From Planctomycetota bacterium (GTDB lineage: Bacteria > Planctomycetota > Phycisphaerae > Phycisphaerales > UBA1924): DNA of 64,000 nt. The DNA lies in contig JAFLCN010000012.1 in assembly GCA_017303555.1 (NCBI GenBank), positions 1-64,000 on the forward strand. Direction: 5' to 3'. The position numbers and the translations under genes were made by a program. Below the pieces are notes generated by a model that was given only the letters and a program-made list of their open reading frames with translations, searched no databases and had not been told where the DNA came from. Of the stretch, positions 17,311-26,061 are shown in pieces; positions within the stretch are counted from its first letter, which is position 1, and every line of letters begins with the position of its first letter.

Positions 17311-18726
17311 CTACTCGGTCGCTTGGTCTGCGAATGCCACGACAGAGCGGTAGCCGTCCTTGCGGTACGCGCGGACGCCGAGGAAGAAGTCGTCCTTGCT
17401 GATGGGGAGCGTGATTTCGGTGACGTTTCCGACATCGCGTGCGAAGGTCCAGGTGGGGGATGTGGTGTCGCGCCAGACAACTTCGTAGCCGTCGGCGTCG
17501 GGGCTTGGATCCCACTTCAGCGTGGTCGCGTTTTCGAGCTTGGCGGTGATGATGCGGGCTCGCTGCGGCGATTGCGGTGCGTTGGCGAGGTGGATGAGGC
17601 ACTTGGCGTTGAGGCGAGCGACGTTGGCGAGGTAATCAGGATCGACGAAGCGGACGACATCGCCGGTTTCGCGGGCCTTTCCCCCTCCGATCTGGGGCGG
17701 GCCGGAGACATTCTGGTGCTGACGTGAGTAGGTCTCGTTGCTGGCCGTGAAGCGAACGGCCGGGAAGCCGGCTTGGTTGAACATGGAGTGGTCGCCGCCG
17801 CGGAGGAAGCGATCGAGGCGGAAGACGAGGCGGGGCTGGACGGTGACGTTTTCGAGCGCGGCCACATCGGCGACGTAGCGGGCGAGCTGGCGGGAAGGGG
17901 AATCGGATTCGGCGGAGAGCGCTCGCAGCCGCGAGAGCTGCTCGGTGTTTGCGTTGCGGGGCAGTCCTTCGGAGAAGACGCGAACGACCTCGGGCTGCGC
18001 GGGGAAGCCTTCGGTGGGCGGGGCGGACGGATCGCCGACGATGTCGTTGTTGAGGACTGCGACGATGTTCTCGTTTCGTGTGCGTGCGGAGTCGGCGTGG
18101 AACTTGGCACCGACGAGGCCTTGTTCTTCTCCGATGGTGCAGAGGAAGACGACTGTCGCGCGGAGGTTTTCTTTGGCGAGGGCGCGGGCGCACTCGATGA
18201 CGACGGCGCAGCCGGATGCGTCATCGTTTGCGCCGGGGGCGTCGCCGTGCGGGTCCATGATGTTGGCGTTCATGCTGTCGAGGTGGGCAACGACGTAGAT
18301 GCGACGGCCTGCCGCGGCGGGATCGGTGCCGGGAAGGATCGCGACGACGTTTGCGACCTTGATGGATTCTTTGATGCGTGGGCCGACGGGGGCGTCGAAC
18401 TCTTCGAGTGAAGCTTCGAGTCGTGGGCCGGCGGCACGGAATTGTTCCAAGACCCAGTTGCGGGCGGCACCGATGCCGCGCGTGGTGGAGGTTGTGTCGG
18501 AAAGGGTGTGCCGCGTTCCGAAATCGGCGAGGCGTTGGACGATGGCGATGGACGCTTCGGGCGTGATGGAGCCGGTTGCGCCTGTGGGCGGTTTCGGAAG
18601 GATCGCGGGCTGAACGAGCGGGAGGGTCGGGTTGGGGAGATCGCCACCGTGGGCCGTGTAACAGGCAGTGAGCGATGAAACAACGAGGGCCGGAAGGAAT
18701 ACCGAGGCGGAAGTGGGGGAGAGCAT
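17311..18726 (-). CDS. M28-family metallopeptidase lipoprotein
   Basis: A 471-residue exported zinc aminopeptidase-like protein. A signal peptide ends in the lipobox LTAC with Cys22, so it is probably lipid-anchored. The two-zinc ligands and catalytic residues of family M28 are visible: His148 and Asp150 (AHLDS), Asp168/169 (ANDDASG), Glu200/201 (GEEQG), Asp228 (NNDIVGD) and His313 (GGDHSMF). The last 80 residues look like a fibronectin-type beta domain (TTLKWDPSPDADGYEV). It should release N-terminal residues from peptides in the periplasm or at the surface. Confidence 0.88.
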   Translation of the reverse strand: MLSPTSASVFLPALVVSSLTACYTAHGGDLPNPTLPLVQPAILPKPPTGATGSITPEASIAIVQRLADFGTRHTLSDTTSTTRGIGAARNWVLEQFRAAGPRLEASLEEFDAPVGPRIKESIKVANVVAILPGTDPAAAGRRIYVVAHLDSMNANIMDPHGDAPGANDDASGCAVVIECARALAKENLRATVVFLCTIGEEQGLVGAKFHADSARTRNENIVAVLNNDIVGDPSAPPTEGFPAQPEVVRVFSEGLPRNANTEQLSRLRALSAESDSPSRQLARYVADVAALENVTVQPRLVFRLDRFLRGGDHSMFNQAGFPAVRFTASNETYSRQHQNVSGPPQIGGGKARETGDVVRFVDPDYLANVARLNAKCLIHLANAPQSPQRARIITAKLENATTLKWDPSPDADGYEVVWRDTTSPTWTFARDVGNVTEITLPISKDDFFLGVRAYRKDGYRSVVAFADQATE

Positions 18727-18884
18727 GGTGTCAGCCTACAGAAACGGCGGGGAGCGCGCGTAGAATCCTCGTCCGGCGCGGCGGGCCATGTTTCGGCCCC
18801 GGCGACGGACGTGCGTTGTGAAGAAGGCGGAAGCGGGCGTCGTCGGACGCTGCGCCAAAGCGGGTTGTCTCTGAAAGGGTTTTC

Positions 18885-19922
18885 ATGGCTGCTGAGCTGA
18901 TGTTGCCGGAGATGGGGCTTGAGCCGATGGGCGGCGGGACGGCGCGGGAGATTCAGTTCCGCGAGGCGCTGCGCGAGGCGATGAGCGAAGAGATGCGCAA
19001 GGACGACCGGATCTTCCTGATGGGAGAAGAGGTTGCGCAGTACAACGGCGCGTACAAGATCAGCCAGGGAATGCTGGATGAGTTCGGCCCGAAGCGGATC
19101 ATCGATTCTCCGATCTCGGAGAACGGGTTCGCGGGCCTGGCGGTTGGCGCGGCCATGTACGGCCTGCGGCCGATCATCGAATTCATGAGCTGGTCGTTCA
19201 GCCTCGTTGCTGCGGACCAGATTCTGAACAACGTCCCGAAGATGCTCTATATGAGCGGCGGGCAGTGGGGCTGCCCGGTCGTCTTCCGCGGCAACGACGG
19301 CGCCGGTGGCCAGCTCGGCTCGACGCACTCCTGGTGCGTGGAAGGCCTCTACAGCAACGTACCGGGTGTGAAGATTGCGATTCCGAGCAACCCGTACGAC
19401 GCCAAGGGGATGTTGAAGACCTCGATCCGCGATGATGATCCGGTTTTCTTCCTCGAGAGCGAGCGCATGCTCGGCGACAAGGCGCATGTGCCGGAGCGCG
19501 AGTACACGATCCCGTTCGGCAAGGCAGCGCTGCGGCGGCAGGGCGATGACTGCACGGTCGTCAGTTTCGGTCGGCCGGTGAATTTCTGCATGGATGCCGC
19601 GGACGAGTTGAAGAAGGAAGGCATCAACATCGACGTGCTGGATATGCGGACGATTCGGCCGCTGGATATCGATTCGATCCTGGACAGCGTGAAGAAGACG
19701 GGCCGCATCGTCGTTGTCGATCAGTGCTGGCCTTTCGCGTCGGTCGCATCGGAAGTTGTCACGCAGGTGTGCGAGCGCGGGTTTGATTACCTTGATCACC
19801 AGCCGCTGCGGGTGAATACGGAAGACGTTCCGACGCCGTATGCGAAGAATCTGGAGGCGCTGTATCTGCCGCACAAGGGCAAGATCATGTCGGCGGTGAA
19901 GGCTTCACTCGGACGGCTTTGA
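18885..19922 (+). CDS. pdhB: Pyruvate dehydrogenase E1 component, beta subunit
   Basis: A 345-residue transketolase-like subunit of the pyruvate (or another 2-oxoacid) dehydrogenase complex, acting with an E1-alpha to decarboxylate the oxoacid using thiamine diphosphate. Motifs include GEEVAQYNGAYK, DSPISENGFAGLAVGAAM, PIIEFMSWSF, VFRGNDGAGGQLGSTHS and RTIRPLDIDSI. About 20 extra residues precede the conserved start (REIQFREALREAM). GAAAGGG precedes the ATG. The E2 gene follows at 20274, but no E1-alpha or E3 gene is adjacent. The substrate is inferred from E1-beta and E2 similarity. Confidence 0.92.
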   Translation: MAAELMLPEMGLEPMGGGTAREIQFREALREAMSEEMRKDDRIFLMGEEVAQYNGAYKISQGMLDEFGPKRIIDSPISENGFAGLAVGAAMYGLRPIIEFMSWSFSLVAADQILNNVPKMLYMSGGQWGCPVVFRGNDGAGGQLGSTHSWCVEGLYSNVPGVKIAIPSNPYDAKGMLKTSIRDDDPVFFLESERMLGDKAHVPEREYTIPFGKAALRRQGDDCTVVSFGRPVNFCMDAADELKKEGINIDVLDMRTIRPLDIDSILDSVKKTGRIVVVDQCWPFASVASEVVTQVCERGFDYLDHQPLRVNTEDVPTPYAKNLEALYLPHKGKIMSAVKASLGRL

Positions 19923-19943
19923 TCTCGAACGCGGAGAATCGAC

Positions 19944-20219
19944 ATGGAACTCAAAGCGATTCGTGAGTTTGTGAACGATCATCCGGAGGGTGTGATTATC
20001 CGGATGGTGAACGGGACCGAGTACGAGATTCCGCATCGGGATTACGTTTGGTTCGTCCCGACCGGCGGCAACGACGGCAAGTCGAATCGGATGGCGACAT
20101 CATTTTACATTTCGCACGAAGAAGTCGGTCGTTTGGTGAATTCGTTGCTCGTCTTGGAAATTGTTCCCTTGAAGCAGAGCGGCAAGTCTCAGCGCGGCGG
20201 ACGCAAGAAATCCGCCTGA
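19944..20219 (+). CDS. Conserved small hypothetical protein between pdhB and pdhC
   Basis: A 91-residue basic-ended protein with GGAGAA before its ATG. It begins 21 bases after pdhB and is followed by the E2 gene 54 bases later. It has no signal peptide. The core (GVIIRMVNGTEYEIPHRDYVWF) predicts a small beta fold. I do not recognise a named family. Its position suggests co-transcription with the dehydrogenase genes, but a role in the complex is not shown. Confidence 0.7.
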   Translation: MELKAIREFVNDHPEGVIIRMVNGTEYEIPHRDYVWFVPTGGNDGKSNRMATSFYISHEEVGRLVNSLLVLEIVPLKQSGKSQRGGRKKSA

Positions 20220-20273
20220 TGTACTTGCTGCGTTGCTTTCTCTAGTGCTTCTTGTTCGCTTTCGAGAACTCTC

Positions 20274-21683
20274 ATGCCCATCAAGATTGAAATGCCCCGA
20301 CTGTCCGACACCATGCAGGCCGGAACGGTCGTGAAGTGGAACGTGAAGGAAGGCCAGAAGGTCAAGACCGGCGACTCGCTGGCGGACATCGAGACCGACA
20401 AGGCGACGATGGAGCTGCAGAGCTTTGAGGACGGCACGGTTGCGTCGCTCGCGGTTGCGGAAGGTCAGAACGTGCCGATCGGAACAGTGATCATGCTGCT
20501 TGCGGGGCCGGGTGAGGATGCCGGAGCGATCAAGTCGCAGGGAGCAAGTGCGCCGGCAAAGGCGCAGGCTGCGGGTGCATCCGGTGGGCAGGCTGTTTCG
20601 AGCGGCTCCGGCGGAACCGCGACGGCTGCTGCGGCACCGAGCGGATCGAATGGCAATTCGAACGGGCATGCGCCGGGCCGGAATGAGCGCGTGTTCGCGA
20701 GCCCGCTGGCGAAGAAGATCGCGGCGGAGACGAACGTTGATCTTGGGTCGCTGCGGGGATCGGGTCCGGGCGGTCGCATTATCCGGAAGGATGTCGAGGC
20801 GGCGGTTGGCGGCGGACAGGCGCCGGGTCGCGGAGCGGAGTCGCAGGTGCAGGCTCCGTCGAAGCCCGCGCAGTCGCTCGCTCGCACGCAGGTAAGTCAG
20901 CCGAGCCGGCCGGCTCCCATGCCGATGGCGGTGGGGGCGGGCGGCGGCGGATTGGTTGCACGCATTGTGCCTCTGTCGAACATGCGCAAGACGATCGCGA
21001 AGCGATTGGTCGAGAGCAAGACGACGATCCCGCACTATCAGGTGACGGTTGAAGCGAGCATGGATGCGCTGGTTGAGCTGCGTGCGCAGTTGAACGAGCA
21101 GCTCGCGAACCAGGGCGTGAAGCTCAGCGTGAACGATTTCGTCGTGCGTGCGTGTGCGCTTGCGATGCATCAGCATCCGTACGTGAACACCAAGTGGGCT
21201 GGTGCGACTGGTGGGGGGGGCAATGAGGCGATCGAGTATTTGCCGGATGTGAATGTCGGTGTTGCGATTGCGCTTCCGGTGATGGAAGATGGCACCGGCG
21301 GCGGGCTTGTCGTCGCGACGATTCGCGGCGCGGATTTCCTGGGCCTGCGCCAGATTTCGGCCGAGACGAAGCGGCTGTCGGAGAAGGCCCGCACCAAGGG
21401 GCTGAACGTCGAAGAAATGAGCGACGCGACGTTCACGATCAGCAACCTTGGTATGTTCGGCGTGGAAGCGTTCACGGCGATCATCAATCCGCCGAACACG
21501 GCGATTCTGGCGGTGGGCGGCGCGGTGCAGAAGCCGGTCGTGCGCGAAGGGAAGATCGTGCCGGGTCACGTGATGAGCATGACGATGAGCAGCGATCATC
21601 GCGTGATCGATGGTGCGATGGCCGCGAGCTATCTCAACACGGTGAAGAGCCTGCTGGAGAAGCCGGCGACGCTGTTGGTTTGA
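20274..21683 (+). CDS. pdhC: Dihydrolipoamide acetyltransferase, E2 of pyruvate dehydrogenase
   Basis: A 469-residue core subunit that transfers the acetyl group from lipoyl-Lys to CoA. Residues 1-80 form one lipoyl domain with the modified Lys43 in DIETDKATME. A flexible Ala/Gly/Ser linker leads to the E3-binding domain (residues about 141-176, FASPLAKKIAAE and GSGPGGRI). A second linker leads to the catalytic domain, with KTIAKRLVESKTTIPHY and the active-site SSDHRVIDGAMAA near residue 440. The second linker is interrupted by a Pro- and Gly-rich run. The start ATG at 20274 lacks a clear ribosome-binding site. Confidence 0.93.
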   Translation: MPIKIEMPRLSDTMQAGTVVKWNVKEGQKVKTGDSLADIETDKATMELQSFEDGTVASLAVAEGQNVPIGTVIMLLAGPGEDAGAIKSQGASAPAKAQAAGASGGQAVSSGSGGTATAAAAPSGSNGNSNGHAPGRNERVFASPLAKKIAAETNVDLGSLRGSGPGGRIIRKDVEAAVGGGQAPGRGAESQVQAPSKPAQSLARTQVSQPSRPAPMPMAVGAGGGGLVARIVPLSNMRKTIAKRLVESKTTIPHYQVTVEASMDALVELRAQLNEQLANQGVKLSVNDFVVRACALAMHQHPYVNTKWAGATGGGGNEAIEYLPDVNVGVAIALPVMEDGTGGGLVVATIRGADFLGLRQISAETKRLSEKARTKGLNVEEMSDATFTISNLGMFGVEAFTAIINPPNTAILAVGGAVQKPVVREGKIVPGHVMSMTMSSDHRVIDGAMAASYLNTVKSLLEKPATLLV

Positions 21684-21686
21684 TCA

Positions 21687-22322
21687 CTAGAACCCGCCCG
21701 CACTGAGCCACTCGCTCGGTCTGCGTTTCAGTGCGCCTGCGATTGAGAGCAGAGATTCCAAGCTGGGCAGATGCGCCCCGCGTTCGATCGAGGACAACTG
21801 GCTCACGCTGATGCCGCTGGCGTCGGAGAGCTCTTTGAGCGTCCACGCGGCTTCGGTGCGGGCGAGGCGGATGTGGCGTCCGAGTTCGGCGCGGAGCTTG
21901 TCTTGCGGACGCTGGCCGAGGCCGAGCGCTTCGGCGGCCTGCGCCAGTGCCCGCCGCAGTTCAACGAGCGAGAACGGCTTCGCGAGGTAGTCAAACGCCT
22001 GCTGCTTGAACGTCTCACGCATCGAGTCCATCGATGGATAGCCGGTGACGACAATCACCGCCAGCCGACTCCAGCGCTTGCGGATTTCCTGAAGGACGGT
22101 TTCGCCGCTCTCGCGGCCCATTTTGATATCGAGCAGCACGAGGTCGGGGAGCCGGGCTTCGCACGCCTCAAAGAACTCTTCGGCATCGGCGCAGACGCGG
22201 ATCTCGTGGCCATCCTGCTGGAGCGTGGAGCGCATGTACTGACGGAAATCGGCGTCGTCGTCGAGGCAGACGATGGAGAGGGGCGGAGCGCCGGTTTCGA
22301 GTTGTTTTGCGGATTCGGTCAT
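21687..22322 (-). CDS. Response regulator with C-terminal XRE-type helix-turn-helix
   Basis: A 211-residue two-component regulator. Residues about 14-125 form a receiver domain with acidic DDDAD, phospho-acceptor Asp65 (VLLDIKMG), VTGYPS and the conserved Lys in LAKPF. Residues about 143-205 are an XRE/Cro-type helix-turn-helix (LRAELGRHIRLARTEAAWT, then LKELSDASGISVSQLSSIE and RGAHLPSLESLLSIAGAL). This pairing is much rarer than the OmpR, NarL or NtrC outputs. The kinase gene lies 30 bases upstream on the same strand, so they are likely partners. Confidence 0.88.
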   Translation of the reverse strand: MTESAKQLETGAPPLSIVCLDDDADFRQYMRSTLQQDGHEIRVCADAEEFFEACEARLPDLVLLDIKMGRESGETVLQEIRKRWSRLAVIVVTGYPSMDSMRETFKQQAFDYLAKPFSLVELRRALAQAAEALGLGQRPQDKLRAELGRHIRLARTEAAWTLKELSDASGISVSQLSSIERGAHLPSLESLLSIAGALKRRPSEWLSAGGF

Positions 22323-22352
22323 TGGTTTGGGTGCCGAGCGAAGCTGACGAGG

Positions 22353-24083
22353 TTAGCGGGAATTGATTGCGAGGGGAACGGACCCACCCCCTGCCCCCTC
22401 CCTCGGGGAGGGGGTTTCTGAGGACGCGGATCGACCGATGGGCAGCATGATCTCGAAAACGGCTCCGGAGAGGTCCTGGGGGCCTGCATCAGCGGGGGAG
22501 GGGTTCCGGGCCAGCAGGATGCCGTCGTGCTCGCGGATGATGCCCTCGGCGACCGCGAGGCCCAGGCCGGTTCCACGGCTATCGAGGCGGGTGCTGGCGA
22601 AGGGCTCAAAGAGCGAGGGGAGGATGGCTGGGTCGATTCCAGGGCCTGTGTCGCGGATGCGGATCGAGAGCCAGTCGGAGTTGTCCCGCTTCGTGCGGTC
22701 GGCGTCGACGACGATGCGGTCGGAAGGGGAGACGGGGCGATCGCGCCGGGCGTTGATCGCGTCGGCGGCGTTGCGGAGCAGGTTGACGAAAACCTGCGTG
22801 ATGCGATCGGCATCGCAGTCGATCAGGATGGTTGGGTCGATCTGATTCTCGATCGGCGCGGCACGGACAGCGCGATCGAGGCGGACCAGTGTTGCGGCTT
22901 CGTCGACGATCGGCGCGAGCAGCACGGTGCGTGAGGTAGGGGGGCGAACACGGGCGAAATCGAGAAGGCTTTCGCTGAGGCGTTCGAGCCGTTCGACGAC
23001 GCGGAGCATGAGGGCGGCGCGGCTGGGTTCGACAGGGTTGCCGGGCTGGGCGGCGATCTGCTCCACGCTGCCCTTGAGGACGGCGAGTGGAGTGTTCAGC
23101 TCGTGTGCGATTCCGGCCGACATCATGCCGAGGCTGGCGAGTCGATCGGCATCGGCAAGGTTGCGCTGCGCTGATTGGAGCAGGTGATTCTTGCGTTTGA
23201 GATCGGTCGCGGCGGTTTCAAGCTGCGAGAGCGCGAGGTTGAGCGCCTGCTGGTTGCTGCGCAGGGCGCGGATGGAATCGTTGCGGGACCGCATGATCTC
23301 GCCGAGTTCATCGCGCGGGATGTGGATCTCGGGGACGAGTTCGCTGTCGCCCGCGGAACCGGCGCTCAGGCCGGGGGCCTGGTTGTCCTGCACGGCTTTG
23401 TCGGCCTCGAGGATGCGGCGGATCGGGTCGTACACGGATTGAGGAAGCACAAAGAGTTCGAGCGCGAGGGCGACGAGCGCGTACACGAAGAGGAGCGCGA
23501 AAAGCGTGTAGAGATAGAGCCAAACGACGCTCGATCGGGCCTCGGGGCTTGTGGCAGAAAGGGCAATAAAGCGGCCCTCGCTCGAACCTTCGCGCGGGAT
23601 GAACGCGACTGCGGAGGCTTCCCACGGCGGAGCGTTGAGTTCGATTGCGGTGAAGGGAGAGACGCTGGCGCTGACGGCGATATCGCGGGGGATGCCGAGC
23701 TCTGACGCGGACCCTTCCCGGGTATAGACATGCGGCCGGTTGCTGAGGTAGGAACGGATTGGGGCGGTCTGATCGTCCTGGGCAGCGGCAAGGGCCGGCG
23801 CAATTGCGGAAAGGAGATCGATCGATGCGCGGGAATCGGCGCGATCGACGATCCGGGCGATGGCGGGACGGAGCGCAACGAGCAGGACGAAGGTGAGGGC
23901 GAGGGAGAAGAACGTGTGGAGGAAGAAGAGCTTCTTGCGGATGCGCATTCCGGCGAGCATGCCTCTGCCGCTGGTCGCGCGCGGGACGACCTTGGCGATG
24001 ATCCGCCTGGGCCTCGCGGCGATCGGCTTGGCCGGAATCGTGTGCAAAGCGGGGTTGGGCGTGCGCTCGGACATGTGGGGCAT
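22353..24083 (-). CDS. Membrane sensor histidine kinase
   Basis: A 576-residue sensor kinase. Transmembrane helices at about 51-71 and 186-212 enclose a periplasmic sensing domain. A HAMP-like linker and coiled coil lead to the H-box with His327 (AGIAHELNTPL). The N-box (VFVNLLRNAADAI), G1 (DTGPGID) and G2 (GTGLGLAVA) ATP-binding motifs follow. The last 20 or so residues are encoded by a dispersed GC-rich repeat (copy 3), so the original end was probably near IMLPIG. An alternative start lies 9 bases downstream. It probably phosphorylates the receiver-XRE protein at 21687. Confidence 0.9.
   Translation of the reverse strand: MPHMSERTPNPALHTIPAKPIAARPRRIIAKVVPRATSGRGMLAGMRIRKKLFFLHTFFSLALTFVLLVALRPAIARIVDRADSRASIDLLSAIAPALAAAQDDQTAPIRSYLSNRPHVYTREGSASELGIPRDIAVSASVSPFTAIELNAPPWEASAVAFIPREGSSEGRFIALSATSPEARSSVVWLYLYTLFALLFVYALVALALELFVLPQSVYDPIRRILEADKAVQDNQAPGLSAGSAGDSELVPEIHIPRDELGEIMRSRNDSIRALRSNQQALNLALSQLETAATDLKRKNHLLQSAQRNLADADRLASLGMMSAGIAHELNTPLAVLKGSVEQIAAQPGNPVEPSRAALMLRVVERLERLSESLLDFARVRPPTSRTVLLAPIVDEAATLVRLDRAVRAAPIENQIDPTILIDCDADRITQVFVNLLRNAADAINARRDRPVSPSDRIVVDADRTKRDNSDWLSIRIRDTGPGIDPAILPSLFEPFASTRLDSRGTGLGLAVAEGIIREHDGILLARNPSPADAGPQDLSGAVFEIMLPIGRSASSETPSPREGAGGGSVPLAINSR
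22394..22414. repeat. Dispersed GC-rich hairpin repeat, copy 3, inside the end of the kinase gene
   Basis: Same 21-base hairpin core as 15207-15227 and 17271-17291, with flanks CCCACCCCCTG and TTTC shared with copy 1. Here it is translated on the minus strand as part of the C-terminal SPREGAGGGS of the histidine kinase. The stem would form in the message just before the regulator gene. Confidence 0.85.
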
Positions 24084-24125
24084 TTTACGTTGGGGCTAGA
24101 GTCGGTCGTGAGCAAACACGGAATC

Positions 24126-25511
24126 ATGCCGAATGCAGGGATTGAGGGACCGGACCCGACGCGTGCGTACGCCATCGAGGCGATCGGTTCGCAGGTGAGG
24201 CGATTCCCGGAACTCGCTATTGGGGCGGATGGGGCGTTCGCGGAGGGGCGGGACGGGGCGTTTGCGCACGCGATCTATGACGGGGTGCTTCGTCGCTGGT
24301 TGACGCTGGAGTTTGTGATCGGGCGAGGGCTCAAGCAGGCGTTCGGCGCGGTCGAGCCCGATTTGCGGGCGGTACTGCTTGCGGGCGCGGCGCAGTTGCT
24401 GCTGCTGGATCGCGTGCCCGACCACGCGGCGATTGATCAGAGCGTGCGGCACGCCAAGGCTCGGATTCGCGAGGGCGCGGGCGGGCTTGTGAATGCGGCG
24501 CTTCGGCGCGTGGCCGAATTGAAGGGTGAGCGGGGGGAGCGGCCGGCGGATTGGATGCAGAGGCGGGACTTGCTGCTGACCGCCGACGGGCGGGCGCTGC
24601 AACTGAAGGCTGAAATCCTGCCCCGTGATTTCGCGGAGCGGCTCTCGGTGCAGACCAGCCATCCGGAGGGCCTGCTGCGCCGGTGGATCGCGGCCCACGG
24701 GGAAGAACAGGCGAGTGCGCTTGCGTTCAAGGGCATCGCGCCGGCGCCGACCATCTTGAACATCGAGGCGGATGAATCGGCGGGCGAGAACCTGATCGAC
24801 TGCGACATGGCGGTGCGGCACGAAGAAAAGAAGGCGCTGGTTTGGACCGCCGATCGGATGCGGCTGCGGGCGATGCTGGAAAAAAGCCGGATCTGGGTGC
24901 AGGACCCATCGTCGGCGGATGTGGTGCGGATCGTTGCCGGGGCGGTGGATGCGGGGACGATTCGGCGCGTGGTGGATCTGTGCGCGGGCCAGGGGACCAA
25001 GACGAGGCAGTTGCTTCGGGCGTTTCCGAACGCGAATGTGCTGGCGGCGGATGTGGATGGCCGGCGGCTGGACATGCTCGGCAGGGTGTTCGGCGGCGAG
25101 AAGCGAGTGAAGGTGGAGCACGCGGATGCCGCGGCGGCACGGGTTGGCGAGGCCGATCTCGTGCTGCTCGATGTGCCGTGCTCGAATTCCGGAGTCTTGG
25201 CGCGGCGCGTGGAAGCGCGGTATCGGATCAACGGAAAATCGGTGGGTGAATTGGTGGCGATTCAGCGAACGATTCTGGAGCGGGGCGTGGCGATTGCCCG
25301 GGATGGCGGGATTGTCGCGTATTCGACGTGCAGTCTTGAGCCCGAAGAGAACAGCCAGCAAAGAGCGTGGGCGACGGAGAATCTGGGGCTGTCGGTTGTG
25401 ACGGAGCGGGGGACGCTGCCTCGGGGCGGTTGTGGTTTGGACGAGGCGACAGCACGCGACGGCTCGTTTGTTGCGGTGATGCGGAAGGGAACGGCTGCCG
25501 CGAAGGGGTGA
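24126..25511 (+). CDS. rsmB: 16S rRNA m5C methyltransferase, RsmB/Sun family
   Basis: A 461-residue RNA methyltransferase, expected to make 5-methylcytosine 967 in 16S rRNA. The N-terminal 130 residues resemble a NusB-like RNA-binding domain (AVLLAGAAQLLLLDRVPDHA). A Rossmann-fold methylase follows, with motif I VVDLCAGQGTKTRQL, the motif IV Cys in LDVPCSNSGVL and the motif VI nucleophile Cys in YSTCSLEPEEN. A GTG at 24108 is an alternative start 18 bases upstream. The frame is open far upstream, opposite the kinase gene, but without protein-like features. Confidence 0.88.
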   Translation: MPNAGIEGPDPTRAYAIEAIGSQVRRFPELAIGADGAFAEGRDGAFAHAIYDGVLRRWLTLEFVIGRGLKQAFGAVEPDLRAVLLAGAAQLLLLDRVPDHAAIDQSVRHAKARIREGAGGLVNAALRRVAELKGERGERPADWMQRRDLLLTADGRALQLKAEILPRDFAERLSVQTSHPEGLLRRWIAAHGEEQASALAFKGIAPAPTILNIEADESAGENLIDCDMAVRHEEKKALVWTADRMRLRAMLEKSRIWVQDPSSADVVRIVAGAVDAGTIRRVVDLCAGQGTKTRQLLRAFPNANVLAADVDGRRLDMLGRVFGGEKRVKVEHADAAAARVGEADLVLLDVPCSNSGVLARRVEARYRINGKSVGELVAIQRTILERGVAIARDGGIVAYSTCSLEPEENSQQRAWATENLGLSVVTERGTLPRGGCGLDEATARDGSFVAVMRKGTAAAKG

Positions 25512-25578
25512 GAGGCGTACACTCTCGCCCGTTGAATTCTGGGCCGGATTTTGGAAGCTTTGTCGGACGGCGCGCTCC

Positions 25579-26061
25579 ATGAATCTTCTCGACATACTCA
25601 GCATCGACTGCATTCGCGCGCCCCTCGTGGCGTCGGACAAACTCGGCGTCATCAACGAGCTGGTTGATGTGCTCGCCGGGACCGGGCGGGTGAAAGACCC
25701 GGCGGCCCTGAAGGAAGCGGTCTGGACGCGCGAGCAGACCCGGACGACGGGAATCGGTCACGGTTTGGCGATTCCGCACGGAAAGTGCGCGGGCATGACG
25801 TCGCTGGCGATGGCGATCGGCAAGCCCAAAGAACCGATGGACTTTGATTCGATCGATCGGCAGCCGGTGAAGCTGATTGTGCTGCTCGCGAGCCCGCCGG
25901 ACAAGACGAGCGACCACATTCAGGCTCTGGCACAAGTGAGCCGGTTGATGATGATGGAGCAGTTCCGCCAGCGCGTGTACGCGGCGCAGTCGCCCGAAGA
26001 GATTCTCGAACTGCTTCGCTCGCAGCAGCAGGCGACGCCTGCGGCCGGAAAGCCGGGATGA
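25579..26061 (+). CDS. ptsN: PTS IIA-like nitrogen-regulatory protein
   Basis: A 160-residue cytoplasmic EIIA protein of the fructose/nitrogen type. The phosphorylated His is in GIGHGLAIPHGK, and the C-terminal pattern SDHIQALAQVSRLM is typical of the family. PTS IIA-Ntr proteins regulate potassium and nitrogen physiology by phosphorylation rather than by transporting sugar. No EIIB or EIIC gene is near. It overlaps the polyprenyl synthase gene by 4 bases (ATGA), so the two are probably cotranscribed. Confidence 0.85.
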   Translation: MNLLDILSIDCIRAPLVASDKLGVINELVDVLAGTGRVKDPAALKEAVWTREQTRTTGIGHGLAIPHGKCAGMTSLAMAIGKPKEPMDFDSIDRQPVKLIVLLASPPDKTSDHIQALAQVSRLMMMEQFRQRVYAAQSPEEILELLRSQQQATPAAGKPG

